From Paguma larvata (Eukaryota; Chordata; Mammalia; Carnivora; Viverridae), in the NCBI GenBank assembly GCA_030068075.1, contig CM057823.1, positions 13,178,485 to 13,242,484 on the forward strand: a stretch of 64,000 nt of DNA, in the 5' to 3' direction. The notes under the pieces are model-generated. The model was not told the origin of the DNA. It ran no database searches and saw nothing but the letters and a program-made list of their open reading frames with translations. The translations under genes were made by a program, and so were the position numbers. This document shows, in pieces, positions 30,574-41,824 of the stretch; position 1 is the stretch's first letter; each line of letters opens with the position of its first letter.

Positions 30574-31095
30574 TGTCCCACTCCTTTTCCAAATGTTCTG
30601 CAGACTACAACTCAATCAGTGATGCATGTACATCATTAATATGTGATGATACTCCGGGTATCTTTGTATGATGCCCTTCTATGGGCCAGGGAAGAAATAT
30701 TTTTGCAGTCTCCAAGACTGAGGTATTTCAGTTGATAACTACTATCGTCCATTTTTTGTTAATGTTTGCTAGCTCAATTTTCAGAATACAACGTTTTCTG
30801 ATTCTGTTTTAAATTTTGTGTGCTGGTAGTTTCAACTCAGCTTCTTTCTTCTTTTTTCACCATTTTATTTTGGAAAAATGCCAATATATTATAAGACGAA
30901 ATGTTTAAAAATCATATGACACCTTCCCCCCACCCCCAGCTTCAGTAGTTATGTCTGCCTTGGCCAGTGGTACTTCATCTGTTACCACCCTCAAGGTTGC
31001 TTAGCCATCACATTTCATCTGGAAATATTTCAGCGATGTCACTAAAAGACAAGGACTCATTCTAGAAAGACCCCAACATGGGATGGTGGTCTTTT
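30574..31095. other. No feature recognised
   Basis: Unassigned sequence without coding signal. Confidence 0.3.
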
Positions 31096-31110
31096 AAAGT
31101 GCGGATGCCC

Positions 31111-31322
31111 GGGGTGCCTGGGTGGCTTAGTTGGTTAAGTGTCTGACTTTGGCTCAGATCATGGTCTCCTGGTTCATGAGTTTGAGCCCCACATTGGGGT
31201 TTTGCTGACAGCTCCAAGCCTGGAGCCTGCTTCAGATTCTGTGTCTCGCTTTCTGCTTCTCCCCCATTCTCATTCTGTCTCTCTCTCTCTTTCTCTCTCA
31301 AAAATAAACAAACATTAAAAAA
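31111..31322 (+). mobile_element. CAN-SINE with TSD
   Basis: Head GGGGTGCCTGGGTGGCTTAG, tail AAAATAAACAAACATTAAAA. GTGCGGATGCCC before and ATGTAGATGCCC after probably represent the TSD. Confidence 0.9.
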
Positions 31323-31389
31323 AAATGTAGATGCCCTTGGGCAGGATAATAGCCAATTCCTGAACTCAGAAATGAGAATGAAAAGACCA

Positions 31390-31547
31390 CCAATATGGGT
31401 GGCTCAGTTGGTTAAGCATCCGACTTCGGCTCAGGTCGTGATTTGCGGTTTGTGAGTTTGAGTCCTGCATTGGGCTCTGTGCTGATGGCTCAGAGCCCGG
31501 AGCCTGTTTTGGATCCTCTGTCTCCCTCTCTCTCTACCCCTCCCCCA

Positions 31548-31596
<49 letters not shown>

Positions 31597-31612
31597 AAAT
31601 AAACATTTAAAA
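31390..31612 (+). mobile_element. CAN-SINE with expanded CT tract
   Basis: The first few bases of the head are lost (starts ACCAATATGGGTGGCTCAG). The CT region has grown into (CT)n at 31548-31591. Tail CAAATAAATAAACATTT. Confidence 0.88.
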
Positions 31613-31636
31613 AAGAGAGAGAACCCTTGAGGTCTA

Positions 31637-32072
31637 GCTTTACACTTTCCTGGTGTTCTGGGTTCTAATCTCCAGTAAGCATCTTTGAGCCTCAGCTACC
31701 TCATTTGTTAAAAGGGAATGATGTGGGGGTGTCTGGGTGGCTCAGTCAATGGAGCGTCTGATTCTTGATTTCGTATAAGGTACGATCTCATGGTTCTTGG
31801 GATTGAGCCCCACGTGGGGCTCCATGCTACACAGAACCTGCTTGGGATTCTGTCTCTCCCTCTCTCTCTGCCCCTTCTCTGCTAGTGATCTCTCCCTCTC
31901 TCTCTCTCCCTCTCAAAATAAATAAACAAACAAATAAAATAATAAATACTTAAAAAATGGAACGATGATGCTTCTCTCGGAATTGGGGGGGGTGTAGAGA
32001 GAGAGAGATAATGTAAAGCACTGGCACGGTGCCAGGCACGTAGTAAGGCCTCAGGAGGTGGCCGCTGTAATA
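31637..32072 (+). repeat. MIR split by a SINE
   Basis: The 5' piece 31637-31723 (TTCTGGGTTCTAATCTCC, GAGCCTCAGCTACCTCATTTG) and the 3' piece 31954-32072 (GTAAAGCACTGGCACGGTGCCAGGCACGTAG) are the two parts of one MIR with a CAN-SINE between them. Confidence 0.7.
31724..31953 (+). mobile_element. CAN-SINE inside a MIR
   Basis: Head TGGGGGTGTCTGGGTGGCTC, tail AAATAAATAAACAAACAAAT. AAAGGGAATGATG before and AAATGGAACGATG after are its aged TSD. Confidence 0.9.
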
Positions 32073-32977
32073 ACGTGAATCGTTTTTAGCTGACTTAGAG
32101 CGAGGAAAACTCTAACAGCATAAAGTCTAGAGCCAGGAGAAAGGAAGTAGCAAACCACATCAAGAGAGGGAAAAGGCGAGAGGTAGGCATCTGAGAAGAA
32201 ATGTGGGTTACTCGGACACCGTGTAGATGCCATCTGAATTGAGTGAGAGTGCTCCCGGGATCCTCCCTTTGCTGTTTTTTCGTAGTATCAGCATCTATTT
32301 ATTGCCCACATCCTCCTAGGGGAGTTCCCCTTTAACATCTAGGTAGTTCTGCTCAGCTATGACCTTGCCATAGTCTGGCGAAAACTTTTTTCAGAGACCA
32401 CTTCCTCCAAAGATCAAGATGGGTTTGGACTTAAATCACCAAGATCTAGGGGTATATATATGCTTTACACCCATAAGTGTCATCTTTTGTCTGTATGGAT
32501 TTTTACCTCGATTTCCAAATCAAGCAGGAAAATTGGGTTTTTAAAGCTGGGAGCCTAGTATTCACCCAGATAAGTGTTTCCTTTCTGCTTGCTGGGGAAG
32601 CTGATCAGAACTTCAGTCCCCTCTGTCTCACTCTGCTCGTTAAAGATGGGAAAAGAAGAACGTAGAATAAATGATTCACCTCAGTCATTCATGAGGAGCG
32701 TTGGGATGAAATCTCTCAGCCTCTGAATTCCCTGACTTGGCACAGAGATCCATTTCTGCCTCTGTGCTTCCTTTGGCAGTGGGGTATGGAGAGCCGTGCC
32801 AGCTCAGACAGTTCCCATCTTCCTTCTCTCCATTTGGCATTTGGACAAAAATCCTCGTACGTATACAACCATTTAGCTCTGGGGGTGGTTTTATTGGCCA
32901 TGTGTTTATCCTGGAATTTAGTTTGCAGAGCAGATACCAATGGTATGCATATGATTAGCCAGGTTGGTGGCTGGATT
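32073..32977. other. No feature recognised
   Basis: Unassigned. Opposing frames of 73-90 codons at 32716-32992 overlap on both strands and are not credible genes. Confidence 0.3.
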
Positions 32978-33062
32978 GATCCATTCATTTAACAAAGTGT
33001 CCATGTGACAGGTATTAAGCTAGGTGCTGGTGTGAGAAACAAGTATGAAAACATCACCCTAA
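32978..33062 (-). repeat. L2 3'-end scrap
   Basis: CCATTCATTTAACAAAGTG, ACAGGTATTAAGCTAGGTGCTGG follow the antisense of the L2 3' end. Confidence 0.45.
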
Positions 33063-33600
33063 TTTGAATTGTAATAGAAGTGGAAGGCAGTAAGTTTTTT
33101 GCTGGTTCATTTGCTTAAATAGTCTAGGAGATTGTGTGGATTCAATAGTACAGGCATGTCTGAACTTGGACTAGCTAAATGATTGTATCTATATCCTTCA
33201 TAGGCCTAAATGCTGCTACCTGTTGGCTGTTTTCCAACATATGGATATCAAGATGGCTTTCTGGGATAGACTGTAGTAAATAAACAAGACATTGTTACTG
33301 CTGATCAAGAGTACTTGAGAAGCGGTTTTACATGTAGATTACTGAGACTCTCAGATACAACGGATGGCAGGATGTCATCACACACTGAGTCTTTAAGTTG
33401 GGCAAAGGGATGAATCACTCTGATATCATCACTGGAATTGACTTTTTACCTTTCTTAAATTTAGCTCTACAAAAATCTCCTTTTCATCAGCTATGGGGTC
33501 TGTTTCAATACCAAATTCTTGCAGTCCTTCAATGACAAGTCTCTGTACTGTGAGAAGTTCTCGTAATTAGGCTTTCTTTGCTGATGCATGCAAGGAAGCC
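33063..33600. other. No feature recognised
   Basis: Unassigned AT-rich sequence. Confidence 0.3.
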
Positions 33601-33830
33601 TTCAACATTGCTGTTCTTTGGAAAGTGTGGTAGAGATTTCTAGTACTAAGTGATCTCCAGTTTTCTTCCTCCTTTGGACATGTGGGAGGGATACTTTTCC
33701 TTGCCCCTTGCATGTGACTAGTTCTGGCCAATGGGATATAAATAAAAGCAATGTGGGATTTTTTGAGCTGAAGCATTTATCTGTTGGTGTGAGACACTCC
33801 ATGGCTAAGATATGTGTCTAGAAGCAGACT
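33601..33830. repeat. Probable ancient repeat, related to 46120-46330
   Basis: TGTGACTAGTTCTGGCCAATGGGAT...AAAGCAATGTGGG resembles TGTGACTAAATTCTAGCCAAAGGAAT at 46170 in the same orientation. Family not named. Confidence 0.35.
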
Positions 33831-35845
33831 TTCTGGTTGTGCTGTTATGTACATCTTCAACTTTATTATATAATGTCTGTTTTGCTTGCAATAATTTACA
33901 CTTTGGCCAAGGTGATAAGAAAGAACGCCATTTCTCCACATCATTACCCAGTTTGTAAATTAACAAAATTTTGCTGTCTACTGGCTATACAGTGGTCTAT
34001 TTTTGGTATAAAATTCCATTTCCATGATTGCTAGTGAAATTGACAATTCTTTCATCTTTTCCTGGCCATTTGGGCTTCATTTTCTTTGGACTGTTCCTTT
34101 CTGTAGGGATCATGCCTCATTTATAATTTCTTTAAGTATTCTCTCTACATCTTGGTAACTGTTCACATTCAGAATCCTGCTTTCACAAGAATGATGTTAG
34201 ACAACTTGCAGCCAGGCTTCAGCATATAACCTAGATTCTTCCAATCAGATGAGTCCATCTAAGGCTTAATTTAGAAGTAAGCAATGTGAGTGGTATCTTT
34301 AGGGTAACAGTAGCTGCTATATGAATCTCATTCTCGGTACTGAAGCGATATACATTTACTTCTCATTCATATCAGAGTCTGATGTGAGAGTTCCTGGTGG
34401 AGTGGCCTTCCATGTGGTCTCTAAGGAACGTAGGCAGTGGAAGAGGCAAGAGAGCACCATCTGAGGAGGTTTTTACAGACTTTTCCTGGAAACGGTACAC
34501 TTTTTGTCTACCTACATTCTGTTGGCCAGAATCCAGGCACGTGCCAAACCTGACAGCAACAGAAATATAATCTAGTCATGCGTTTTGGTGAATGCACAGT
34601 AGTTCTGCTCCATGGTGGAATGATCTGTTGGTTAGTGTGGTGACAGTTGGCTGGTTCCTTGGGGGAAAGCGATAGTGGAGTCTTTTTTAATCTCAGAGCC
34701 ATGTGGCAATGGTACTTCATCAGAAGCTTCCACAACGTAGTTGTGTATTGTTCCTGCTCATGTAGCTTCAGCACTTGGCCTTCCGTCCCTCCTAGTAATT
34801 CCTGGGTGTCTACTATCCTTCAGCACGTATCTTGACTGCTCGGACTAGCCTGTGTGGACTTCATGGATTGTAGCTAAGAATCCTGAGTGTTGCTGTTTCT
34901 TATTGTCTTTTTTTTTTTTTTTTTGGTCATTTGCATTTATCTTTGAGATGGGGCCTCAGAGAGTATCTCTACTGAAATAGGTAATAGTGTTTCCTTCTTT
35001 CTGCACAGTAGCCTGTATGCCCTACTTGTGACAACAACAAACCTATGGCCATATGTGTGCAAAAGCATGTCCACAATGGATCCATTTTGTAAGTTTCAAG
35101 CCCAAAGACACCTAAACTAAATAAGAACTTCCCTAAATTAGATGAGAACAAGGTAAATATTCATAATTCTTTTTTTCCCCATAATTCTTCTGAAGTTGAG
35201 GTAGGACTGTCTCATTTGGAATCTCATCATTGCCACTAATGACAAGAGATGGTGTTGAGGGTGCAACCCTAACCCTTGATGGGGTGTTGGCACCTCTGCT
35301 TCCCTCCCTGTTGGGAGTCCTTCAGGCCGGGTAGGGCGGCTGTGACAAAGAGCTGGGAATCTGGTTGTGTTATCTTGAAAATCAATCAGGTAGAGAATCA
35401 AGACAGACTAAGAGATCTTGACTGATCCTTTGTAGATTCCTGGCTAACAGGAGAGTCAAGAGTTGAGAAGTTTCAGGGTAGTGTGCAAATCCCCTGATAA
35501 TTGAGCCTCTTCAAATACCACTTTCTCTATTTTTTGGTTCATATTGAACTTAAGTGATATCCAAGGGTGACCAGTTTAATAATGCCACTATCTAATTCTT
35601 TCAGCTTAAAATTAGCTGGGTCTCAATTTCATCATACATAAAAATTAAGGGTTTCTTCCAGTCACCATTTCTGGATTTGATTTCATTAGCAGATTTTCGC
35701 TGATTATTATTCTTAGCTGCTTTCAATGCTCTCCACCAGATGGCTCTAGTCTCTCAATACAAACTCCTATCCACAGTCTTCTTTTGAGCCAGGCTTGTTT
35801 TTGTGGGTTACTCTTCTATGCATGTTCAGCATGCTCAACTTATAC
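33831..35845. other. Unassigned stretch
   Basis: A T-run lies at 34908-34924, and CCACCAGATGGC at 35733-35744 fits the CTCF core. No gene, and no repeat I can name. Confidence 0.3.
35733..35744 (+). promoter_or_regulatory. CTCF-like motif (weak context)
   Basis: CCACCAGATGGC matches the CTCF core pattern. The outer bases are less typical. Confidence 0.3.
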
Positions 35846-35862
35846 CCTTCCCCAAGTTAAAA

Positions 35863-36079
35863 AATTAAAAAAGAAATTTATTTTGAGAGAGACAGAGGGA
35901 GAGAGTGCGTGTGCCTGTGCATGAGAGTTGGGGAGGCAGAGGAAGAGAGAAAATCCCAAGTGGGTTCCCAGCTGTCGGTATGGAGCCCATTGTGGGGCTC
36001 CATCCCATGAACTGTTAGATCATGATCAGAGTTGAAACCAAGAGTCAGATGCTTAAACGACTGAGCCACCCAGGCGACC
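35863..36079 (-). mobile_element. CAN-SINE
   Basis: AAATTTATTTTGAGAGAGAC tail and GAGCCACCCAGGCGACCC head. CTTCCCCAAGTT and CTTCTCCAAGTT flank it as TSD. Confidence 0.9.
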
Positions 36080-36094
36080 CTCTTCTCCAAGTTT

Positions 36095-36885
36095 TTAAAC
36101 AAAACCACTTAATAGGTTTGAAAGCAGCTTCTTCTTTCTATATTCCATAGCACATTACTCTCCTTGCTTAAACCATAGACCAAGACTCAAAGAATAATCT
36201 GATAGATACCAAGCTATTCTCTACCATAATCCCTACAGTGGATTGTGGCCAGGCCTACTGGCCCACGCCTGAAGCTGGCCCACGGGTACTATTGGAAATA
36301 GAGTGTAAATATATGTAACCAGGCAACCAAAGTTTCCCCACATGAAGTTTAGGAAGCTTCTGTGAAAGTCAGTGACTGATTCTGGGTTCTTCTATCTTGG
36401 TAGATTCCGTGTTCGACTTGACCTGATGAAGGCACTCAATCCTGGGGCCTCATAGAGTATGAGGAATTAGGAAGACAACAGGAAGTGTTCTACTCATCTG
36501 TACTTTTATTCTTGTGTATATTCTTTTCACTGCTTGTCAGTTCGTTGGGTAGCAAACAGATGTGAAAGCAACTTGGAAGCCAGTCTGAATCATCTTTCTC
36601 CGAATTGTTGAATTCAGATCCAGCTCAATCCCTAATTCAATTCTGTTTCCTCAAAATAATCCTGACACTATAGATACATCTGTAGGTACACATGTAATAA
36701 GTGATTGGAAAATTGAGTTTTCTCCTGCTATGGACTCAGTTTGAAACAATGAAAAGACTCTCATTTTTCCATCCCTGGGTTATGCTGTGTTTGAAGATCT
36801 AGGCTCCTTACGGTTGGGGTTTGTTGGCAGAAGAACGTTGGAGAGTAGAAGAAAAGGAGGAGGTGGGAGACTTGGCATGTGCACT
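36095..36885. other. No feature recognised
   Basis: Unassigned. Confidence 0.3.
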
Positions 36886-37000
36886 TATTCATTCAACGGA
36901 TATTTGTCACTGACATGTGCCAGGCACTCTTCTAGGTATTGGGTATGTAGTAGCAAGTAGGATTGGCAAGGATCCTCCTCTCACAGAATTTATGTTCTTC
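36886..37000 (-). repeat. L2 3'-end fragment
   Basis: TTCATTCAACGGATATTTGTC, ATGTGCCAGGCACTCTTCTAGGTATTGGG and CACAGAATTTATGTTCTTCTG are antisense L2 landmarks. Confidence 0.55.
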
Positions 37001-37745
37001 TGAGGAACACAGAAAACCGACACCACCCAGTAAATCCATTGGTTTCAGAGAGTCATCAGTGCTATGTAGACATGTGACAGGTTGCGGGGCACAGAAATGA
37101 GGTGCTATGTGAGCTGAGGGACTGGGAGCTTGAGAGGCAGTGGCTCAAGTCCCTCCAGGGCTAGAAAGAGGACTGTGAGTTCCATAAACTGGAAAGAGCC
37201 AAACTTACATCGGCCTCTCAGTGATGGAAAGATACACAAAGGCAATGGCTGCTAGACTGTCTGAATACTAGTTACTAAGGGTTTCTCCCTCATGGTCGAA
37301 CTCAGCATGGAGGAGGGACTAAAACTTCCTGCCATTGAATACATGTGGTATATATCCTGGATTAGGAGCAAAGCCGCGTCTACCATCTTGGGGCGATGAT
37401 CAGGAACTTCTGTTTTTTTGGATCCTGTAAGCTTCATGGGTTCTTATGTAGCAGACAGTAGACTTTTCATCACCTTTGGAAAGTAGGGTCTCATTAGATT
37501 TAATTTAACTAAAAAAAAAAAAAGGCATTTCTTATGTCCCCAAATTATATAAGTTGGTTCTTATATCTCCAGAACCAACTACACGTGTGTTACCTATAGT
37601 TGCCGGCCTTATTTTTCCTCTGAGAACATCAGTGCCTTGAGGTCAGGCAGGCACTTGACCTGAAAGTCCTTTTTGTACACAGAAAGTTCTGGTGATTTGA
37701 AACCTAACCTTCGGTAGCCATCTCAATGACAGCAACAAAAAGCAT
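37001..37745. other. No feature recognised
   Basis: Unassigned. Short A-run at 37511-37523. Confidence 0.3.
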
Positions 37746-37749
37746 TTTT

Positions 37750-37934
37750 TAAAGTTTATTTATTTATTTTGAGACAGAGAGACAGAGAGAGAGGGAGAGA
37801 GAGAATCCCAGGCAGGCTCCTCACTGCCAGCGCAGAGCCGGATGCAGGGCTTGAACCCACGAAACCATGAGATCATGACCTGAGCTGAAATCAAGAGTCA
37901 GACACTTAACCAACGGAACCACCTAGATGCCCCC
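37750..37934 (-). mobile_element. CAN-SINE
   Basis: AAAGTTTATTTATTTATTTTGAG tail and CACCTAGATGCCCC head. The older subtype, with CAAGAGTCAGACACTTAAC. Confidence 0.9.
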
Positions 37935-37945
37935 GAAATCTTTTT

Positions 37946-39405
37946 TTTTTTTTTGACTAAACATAACGATGGGCGTTGGAGGCAGCTGTGTGAAAATGGG
38001 GCCTCATTTGGCTTGTCCAGGGTGGGACAAGTAAGTGGCTAGATCCAGAGACCTGTTTTACAGAGGGGTGCATAATCCTCCTTTTGGCTGTTGCCATTGC
38101 TCGGGGACACTCATTTTCCTCAAGGCCTCCGGGACCCACGCCTCTCCTGGACTTCATGTCTCTGTGACCTGGCAGGAGCTAGAGGGGCTTCTGTGATCCA
38201 GAAAACGCCGGCCCCTGTTTCTTGCGGGCTGAGTGACACATCCTGGACCGTTATACTGAAGGGGCTGGATCCCGCACCAGGAAGCAGGCTCCTGTGAGGT
38301 GCTGGCTCACGAAGGGCCAGAAGGTGCCAAGAAACCTGCAAGGAAAGTGACGTTACATCTGCTGTGGGCGCATGGTGCATCTGCCAGAGTCCACGCCTGC
38401 CACCTGTTTCTGTGCGCTCTGCTGACGGGGGCAGGGGCTGGGGACCTGGGGAAGCAAATGCAAATGCGAGTTTCTGAGGCGACCAGGTTGCCAGGAGCCA
38501 GCCCACTGAGCTCCTCCTCTCTTTCTCTCGAACATCTTGGCTTCAACGGAAGGTGCTGTGTCAAAATAGTAGATGCTGTGCCGGTCCCGTGATGGCGCGC
38601 CAGGTTTGCGAGTGGGCAGGTGTTGTTAGCTGTTGGAGCTAGTTGCTAAGGTTTGAACCCAAACCGGGAAAAGGTAGGAGTGGAGCAGGCAGAGTGGGAG
38701 AGGGAGAGCAGCTGCAGGGGGAGGAGGTGAGTCAGCGGAAAGAGCCTCCTCCTTCCTCACCGGCCCACACCTCTGGCACTGGAACCCGGAGGCCACCCTC
38801 CCGCTCCTGCCCCTGCCAGCACTCGACTGCCCAGCCCTACTCTGGTTTGCCTGGGCCGCTGAGATGTTCTTCTGTGTGCTTAGGCACTTGGCCCTGCCAC
38901 AGCTCGGAGGTGTAGATGGAGCATTCCCGAACCCCCCACCCTCTTTTCTGGGAGCTCCTTCTTCCCTACAGTCTGTATAAAGGAAACCTCAAACCAACGC
39001 TTAGCCGGCTCCCTTGTTTGGACGGTGCCTTCCCTTTGCCTTTTCGCTCTGGGCTCCGAGTAGGGAAGGCCATGACCCCGTGAGTGCCTGCTTCCTACTT
39101 GATGTCCTCTGTCTCTTTGAGAAGTGATTTTCACTCACTGGGAGTCATTTCGGCCCCTTTCCACTAAAGAACAAAAAATACGGTCATAGCAAGGCTGTGC
39201 GTGGGGTCCACTCTTATTTCTGTAACCCTCTTTCCAAAAGTAGGAAAATTGGAGAGATCACATTTGGACTGCAGGGGGCATGGGGGCTTCTCCTAGCTGA
39301 CTTCTAGGAGAGGTGGCATTAGCTCTGTGACCTTGAATCTCTGGGTGTCTGTTTCTCTGGTTGGAAAACGATGAGGTTGGTAAAAGGTGAAATGATGGCC
39401 CCAAT
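37946..39405. other. GC-rich unassigned segment
   Basis: 38000-39130 is clearly richer in GC and CpG than its surroundings and free of recognisable repeats. Frames of up to 128 codons (38120-38506 minus, 38299-38592 plus) overlap on opposite strands, as random frames do in GC-rich DNA. I see no splice-bounded exon or known domain. It could be a regulatory region or simply an isochore fluctuation. Confidence 0.35.
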
Positions 39406-39424
39406 AAACCTCTTCCATTTTTGA
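39406..39424. repeat. 19-bp TSD of a SINE, left copy
   Basis: AAACCTCTTCCATTTTTGA, repeated exactly at 39645-39663. Confidence 0.95.
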
Positions 39425-39644
39425 TTTTTTTTTTTACCTTTTTAAATTTATTATTGAGAGACAGAGAGAGACAGAGCATGAGCAGGGGAGGGGCAGAGAG
39501 ACAGAGAGACACAGAATCTGAAGGAGGCTCCAGGCTCTGAGCTGTCAGCACAGAGCCCGACGCCGGGCCCGAACTCACAGACGGTGAGATCACGACCTGA
39601 GCCGAAGTTGGAGGCTTAACCGACTGAGCCACCCAGGCGCCCCC
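39425..39644 (-). mobile_element. CAN-SINE, young, perfect 19-bp TSD
   Basis: Full-length, low divergence, head CACCCAGGCGCCCCC. Exact 19-bp duplications on both sides mark one of the most recent insertions in the window. Confidence 0.95.
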
Positions 39645-39663
39645 AAACCTCTTCCATTTTTGA

Positions 39664-40199
39664 ATCGCGCGGCTCTTTCCTAGCCAGTGGGGCTGGCACC
39701 AGCTCACATGTAGCGAACTGTCCTCGGCTAAGGAGAGGTCACCGGGTTTGCTGCTGTGGGTGTGGCCGTAGGGACAGGGCTTGGCCTGGGGATGGAGTGT
39801 TTCTGGCCCTGGAGGCTGAGGAGATGGATCAAGATGACAAGAAGCCAGAGGTATCCTCTCTCTCTTATGTCAACCAAAAAATTCATACAAATCCCCCTTG
39901 AAATGACTCATTATTTTCTTCCCTTTCCAGAGGTCTTTCAGTTAGAGAAAAATAATTTGGGCAACTTACTGGTTTTTTTTTTTCCATTATTATAGTTAAA
40001 AACACGTTTCGAAAACCCATTTTGAACCTGAAATACAGACAGAAAACAATTTTCTTTTTAAACAGGATGTTTTTCCTCTTAGTAATACGGGCCTGGATCC
40101 TGCTGGTGAAGGGCTGAAGGTCCTGGGGGAGCTGTGGTGGTGATGGTGGCAGGGGGGTGGTGGTACTGCAGCTTCCAGGGTCTAAGGCTTGCAGAAGTT
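39664..40199. other. No feature recognised
   Basis: Unassigned. Confidence 0.3.
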
Positions 40200-40215
40200 C
40201 AAAATATTCCAAATT

Positions 40216-40438
40216 TGGGGCGCCTGGGTGGCTCAGTCGGTTAAGCGTCTGACTTCAGCTCAGGTCATGATCTCATGGTTCGTGGGTTCCAGCCCTGTGT
40301 CGGGCTGTGTGTTGACAGCTCAGAGCCTGGAGCAAGCTTTGGATTCTGTGTCCCCCTCCCTCTGCCCCTCCCGCATTCACACTCTGTCTCTCTCTCGCAC
40401 TCTCTTTTTCAAAAATGAATATTAAAAAAATTTAAAAA
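40216..40438 (+). mobile_element. CAN-SINE, young subtype
   Basis: GGGGCGCCTGGGTGGCTCAG head with intact A-box-like sequence, CT-rich middle, A-rich tail. AAAATATTCCAA before and AAAATATTCAA after fit a TSD. Confidence 0.92.
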
Positions 40439-40740
40439 AAATATTCAAGTTTTCACAGTACCAACTACAGTAGCTTCCCACATTCCCAATTCAACCCACC
40501 GTGATAAAATTTAGTAGTCCTTCCAAAGAAAAGGTGAATATGTTTTTTGCCTGATGTTCGCAGAGGTACACAGTAGGTTTTTTGTTTATCTTGACTGAAG
40601 TCAAGGAGTGTGTTTGAGATTTGACGGAGTGGCACTTCGCTAAGTGTCTGATTTTCCTTTTTGACATAGAGTAGTTGCTTTTGCTGATGGTGATCGGTGC
40701 AGTAATAGAACTGGTTAGTAAAGAAAACAGATATGTATAT

Positions 40741-40929
40741 TTTTTAATGTTTAATGTTCATTTATTTATTTTGAGAGAGAGAGAGCTCGAGCACAGGAGA
40801 GAGAATCCCAAGCAGGTTCCACACTCAGTGCGGAGCCCGACTAGGAGACTGATCTCACAACTACGAGGTTGTGACTTGAGCCGAAATCAAGAGTCAGATG
40901 TTTAAGTGACTGAGCCACAGGCGCCCCCC
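40741..40929 (-). mobile_element. CAN-SINE, internally deleted
   Basis: TTTTTTAATGTTTAATGTTC tail, shortened GA body, head GAGCCACAGGCGCCCCCC. Confidence 0.85.
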
Positions 40930-40965
40930 CCAAAACAGGCAGCTTTAAATAATGTTAGCTATGAG

Positions 40966-41160
40966 ACCCGCCTGGGTGGCTCAGTCGGTTAAGCATCTGG
41001 CTTTGGCTCGGGTCATGATATTGTGGTTCGTGGGCTGAAGCCCCGCGTCCGGCTCTGCACTGACGGCTCCGAGCCTGGTTGGATTCTCTCTCTCGCCCTC
41101 TCTCTCTGCACCCCCTCCCCGACTTACACTTTCTCTCTCTCTCGAAATAAAGAAACTTAA
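40966..41160 (+). mobile_element. CAN-SINE
   Basis: CCGCCTGGGTGGCTCAGTCGG head, GAAATAAAGAAACTTAAAAAA tail. It faces the preceding copy head to head, 36 bp away. Confidence 0.9.
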
Positions 41161-41165
41161 AAAAA

Positions 41166-41824
41166 CCCTGTAGTTGTAATTCGATTATTGCAAGGCAGAC
41201 CCTAAGTAATCTGTGATACCTACTGTGGCGCATCTCAGCCCCGTGTCTTTTTGGCCGCCTAGTTTCGAAATCACCTCACAATCTTTAAAGGAACACAAGC
41301 CTACTCCACACCTCCTAAGTAGAATTTTTTTTTATGGTTTGGATTTGCTTTTTATTTTCTTTTTTCTAAACAGAAGTTTTAAAATAAGTTTTTGTCAGGT
41401 GACGTGTCCTAAAAAAACACCGGCGTACAGACCCTGCCATGCAGTGGTGCACCGTTAAATGTCATTATGCTATTTATTCTTTCTTGATTTTCTGTGTGCT
41501 CCACCTGCTGCTTTAACTTGACTGGATGATCTTTAGAAGGCGACCTCCTTTTATGTCATGTGTAGCATGTATTTGCCCATTCATCTGCGAGGTTTAAATC
41601 AAAATCTGTAATTGGTAACACGAAGCTTTGGCACACTCGGGGATTTTGGGGGGCAGCTGCTGGCTCTGGGCAGGAGGATATGAGGAGGGGACCGAGAGGC
41701 CAGGCTTGATGGTTCTAGATACATTTACACATTCTCCTTCCTTTCTTGGAACGCATCCGGTATACGGGATTCCTCTTCTCAGGGCACCGCGGGTCATAGG
41801 TATTTTGGCACGAGATGAAGGGTC
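41166..41824. other. No feature recognised
   Basis: Unassigned. The last part may be eroded retroviral pol upstream of the recognisable RNase H end. Confidence 0.3.

Noticed and set aside
31548..31591. CT run considered as a CRISPR-like or independent repeat
   Set aside because: It is the expanded CT-rich middle of a CAN-SINE.
38120..38592. Overlapping frames of 85-128 codons in GC-rich sequence
   Set aside because: Long frames on both strands are expected in GC-rich DNA. No exon-like borders or known domain.
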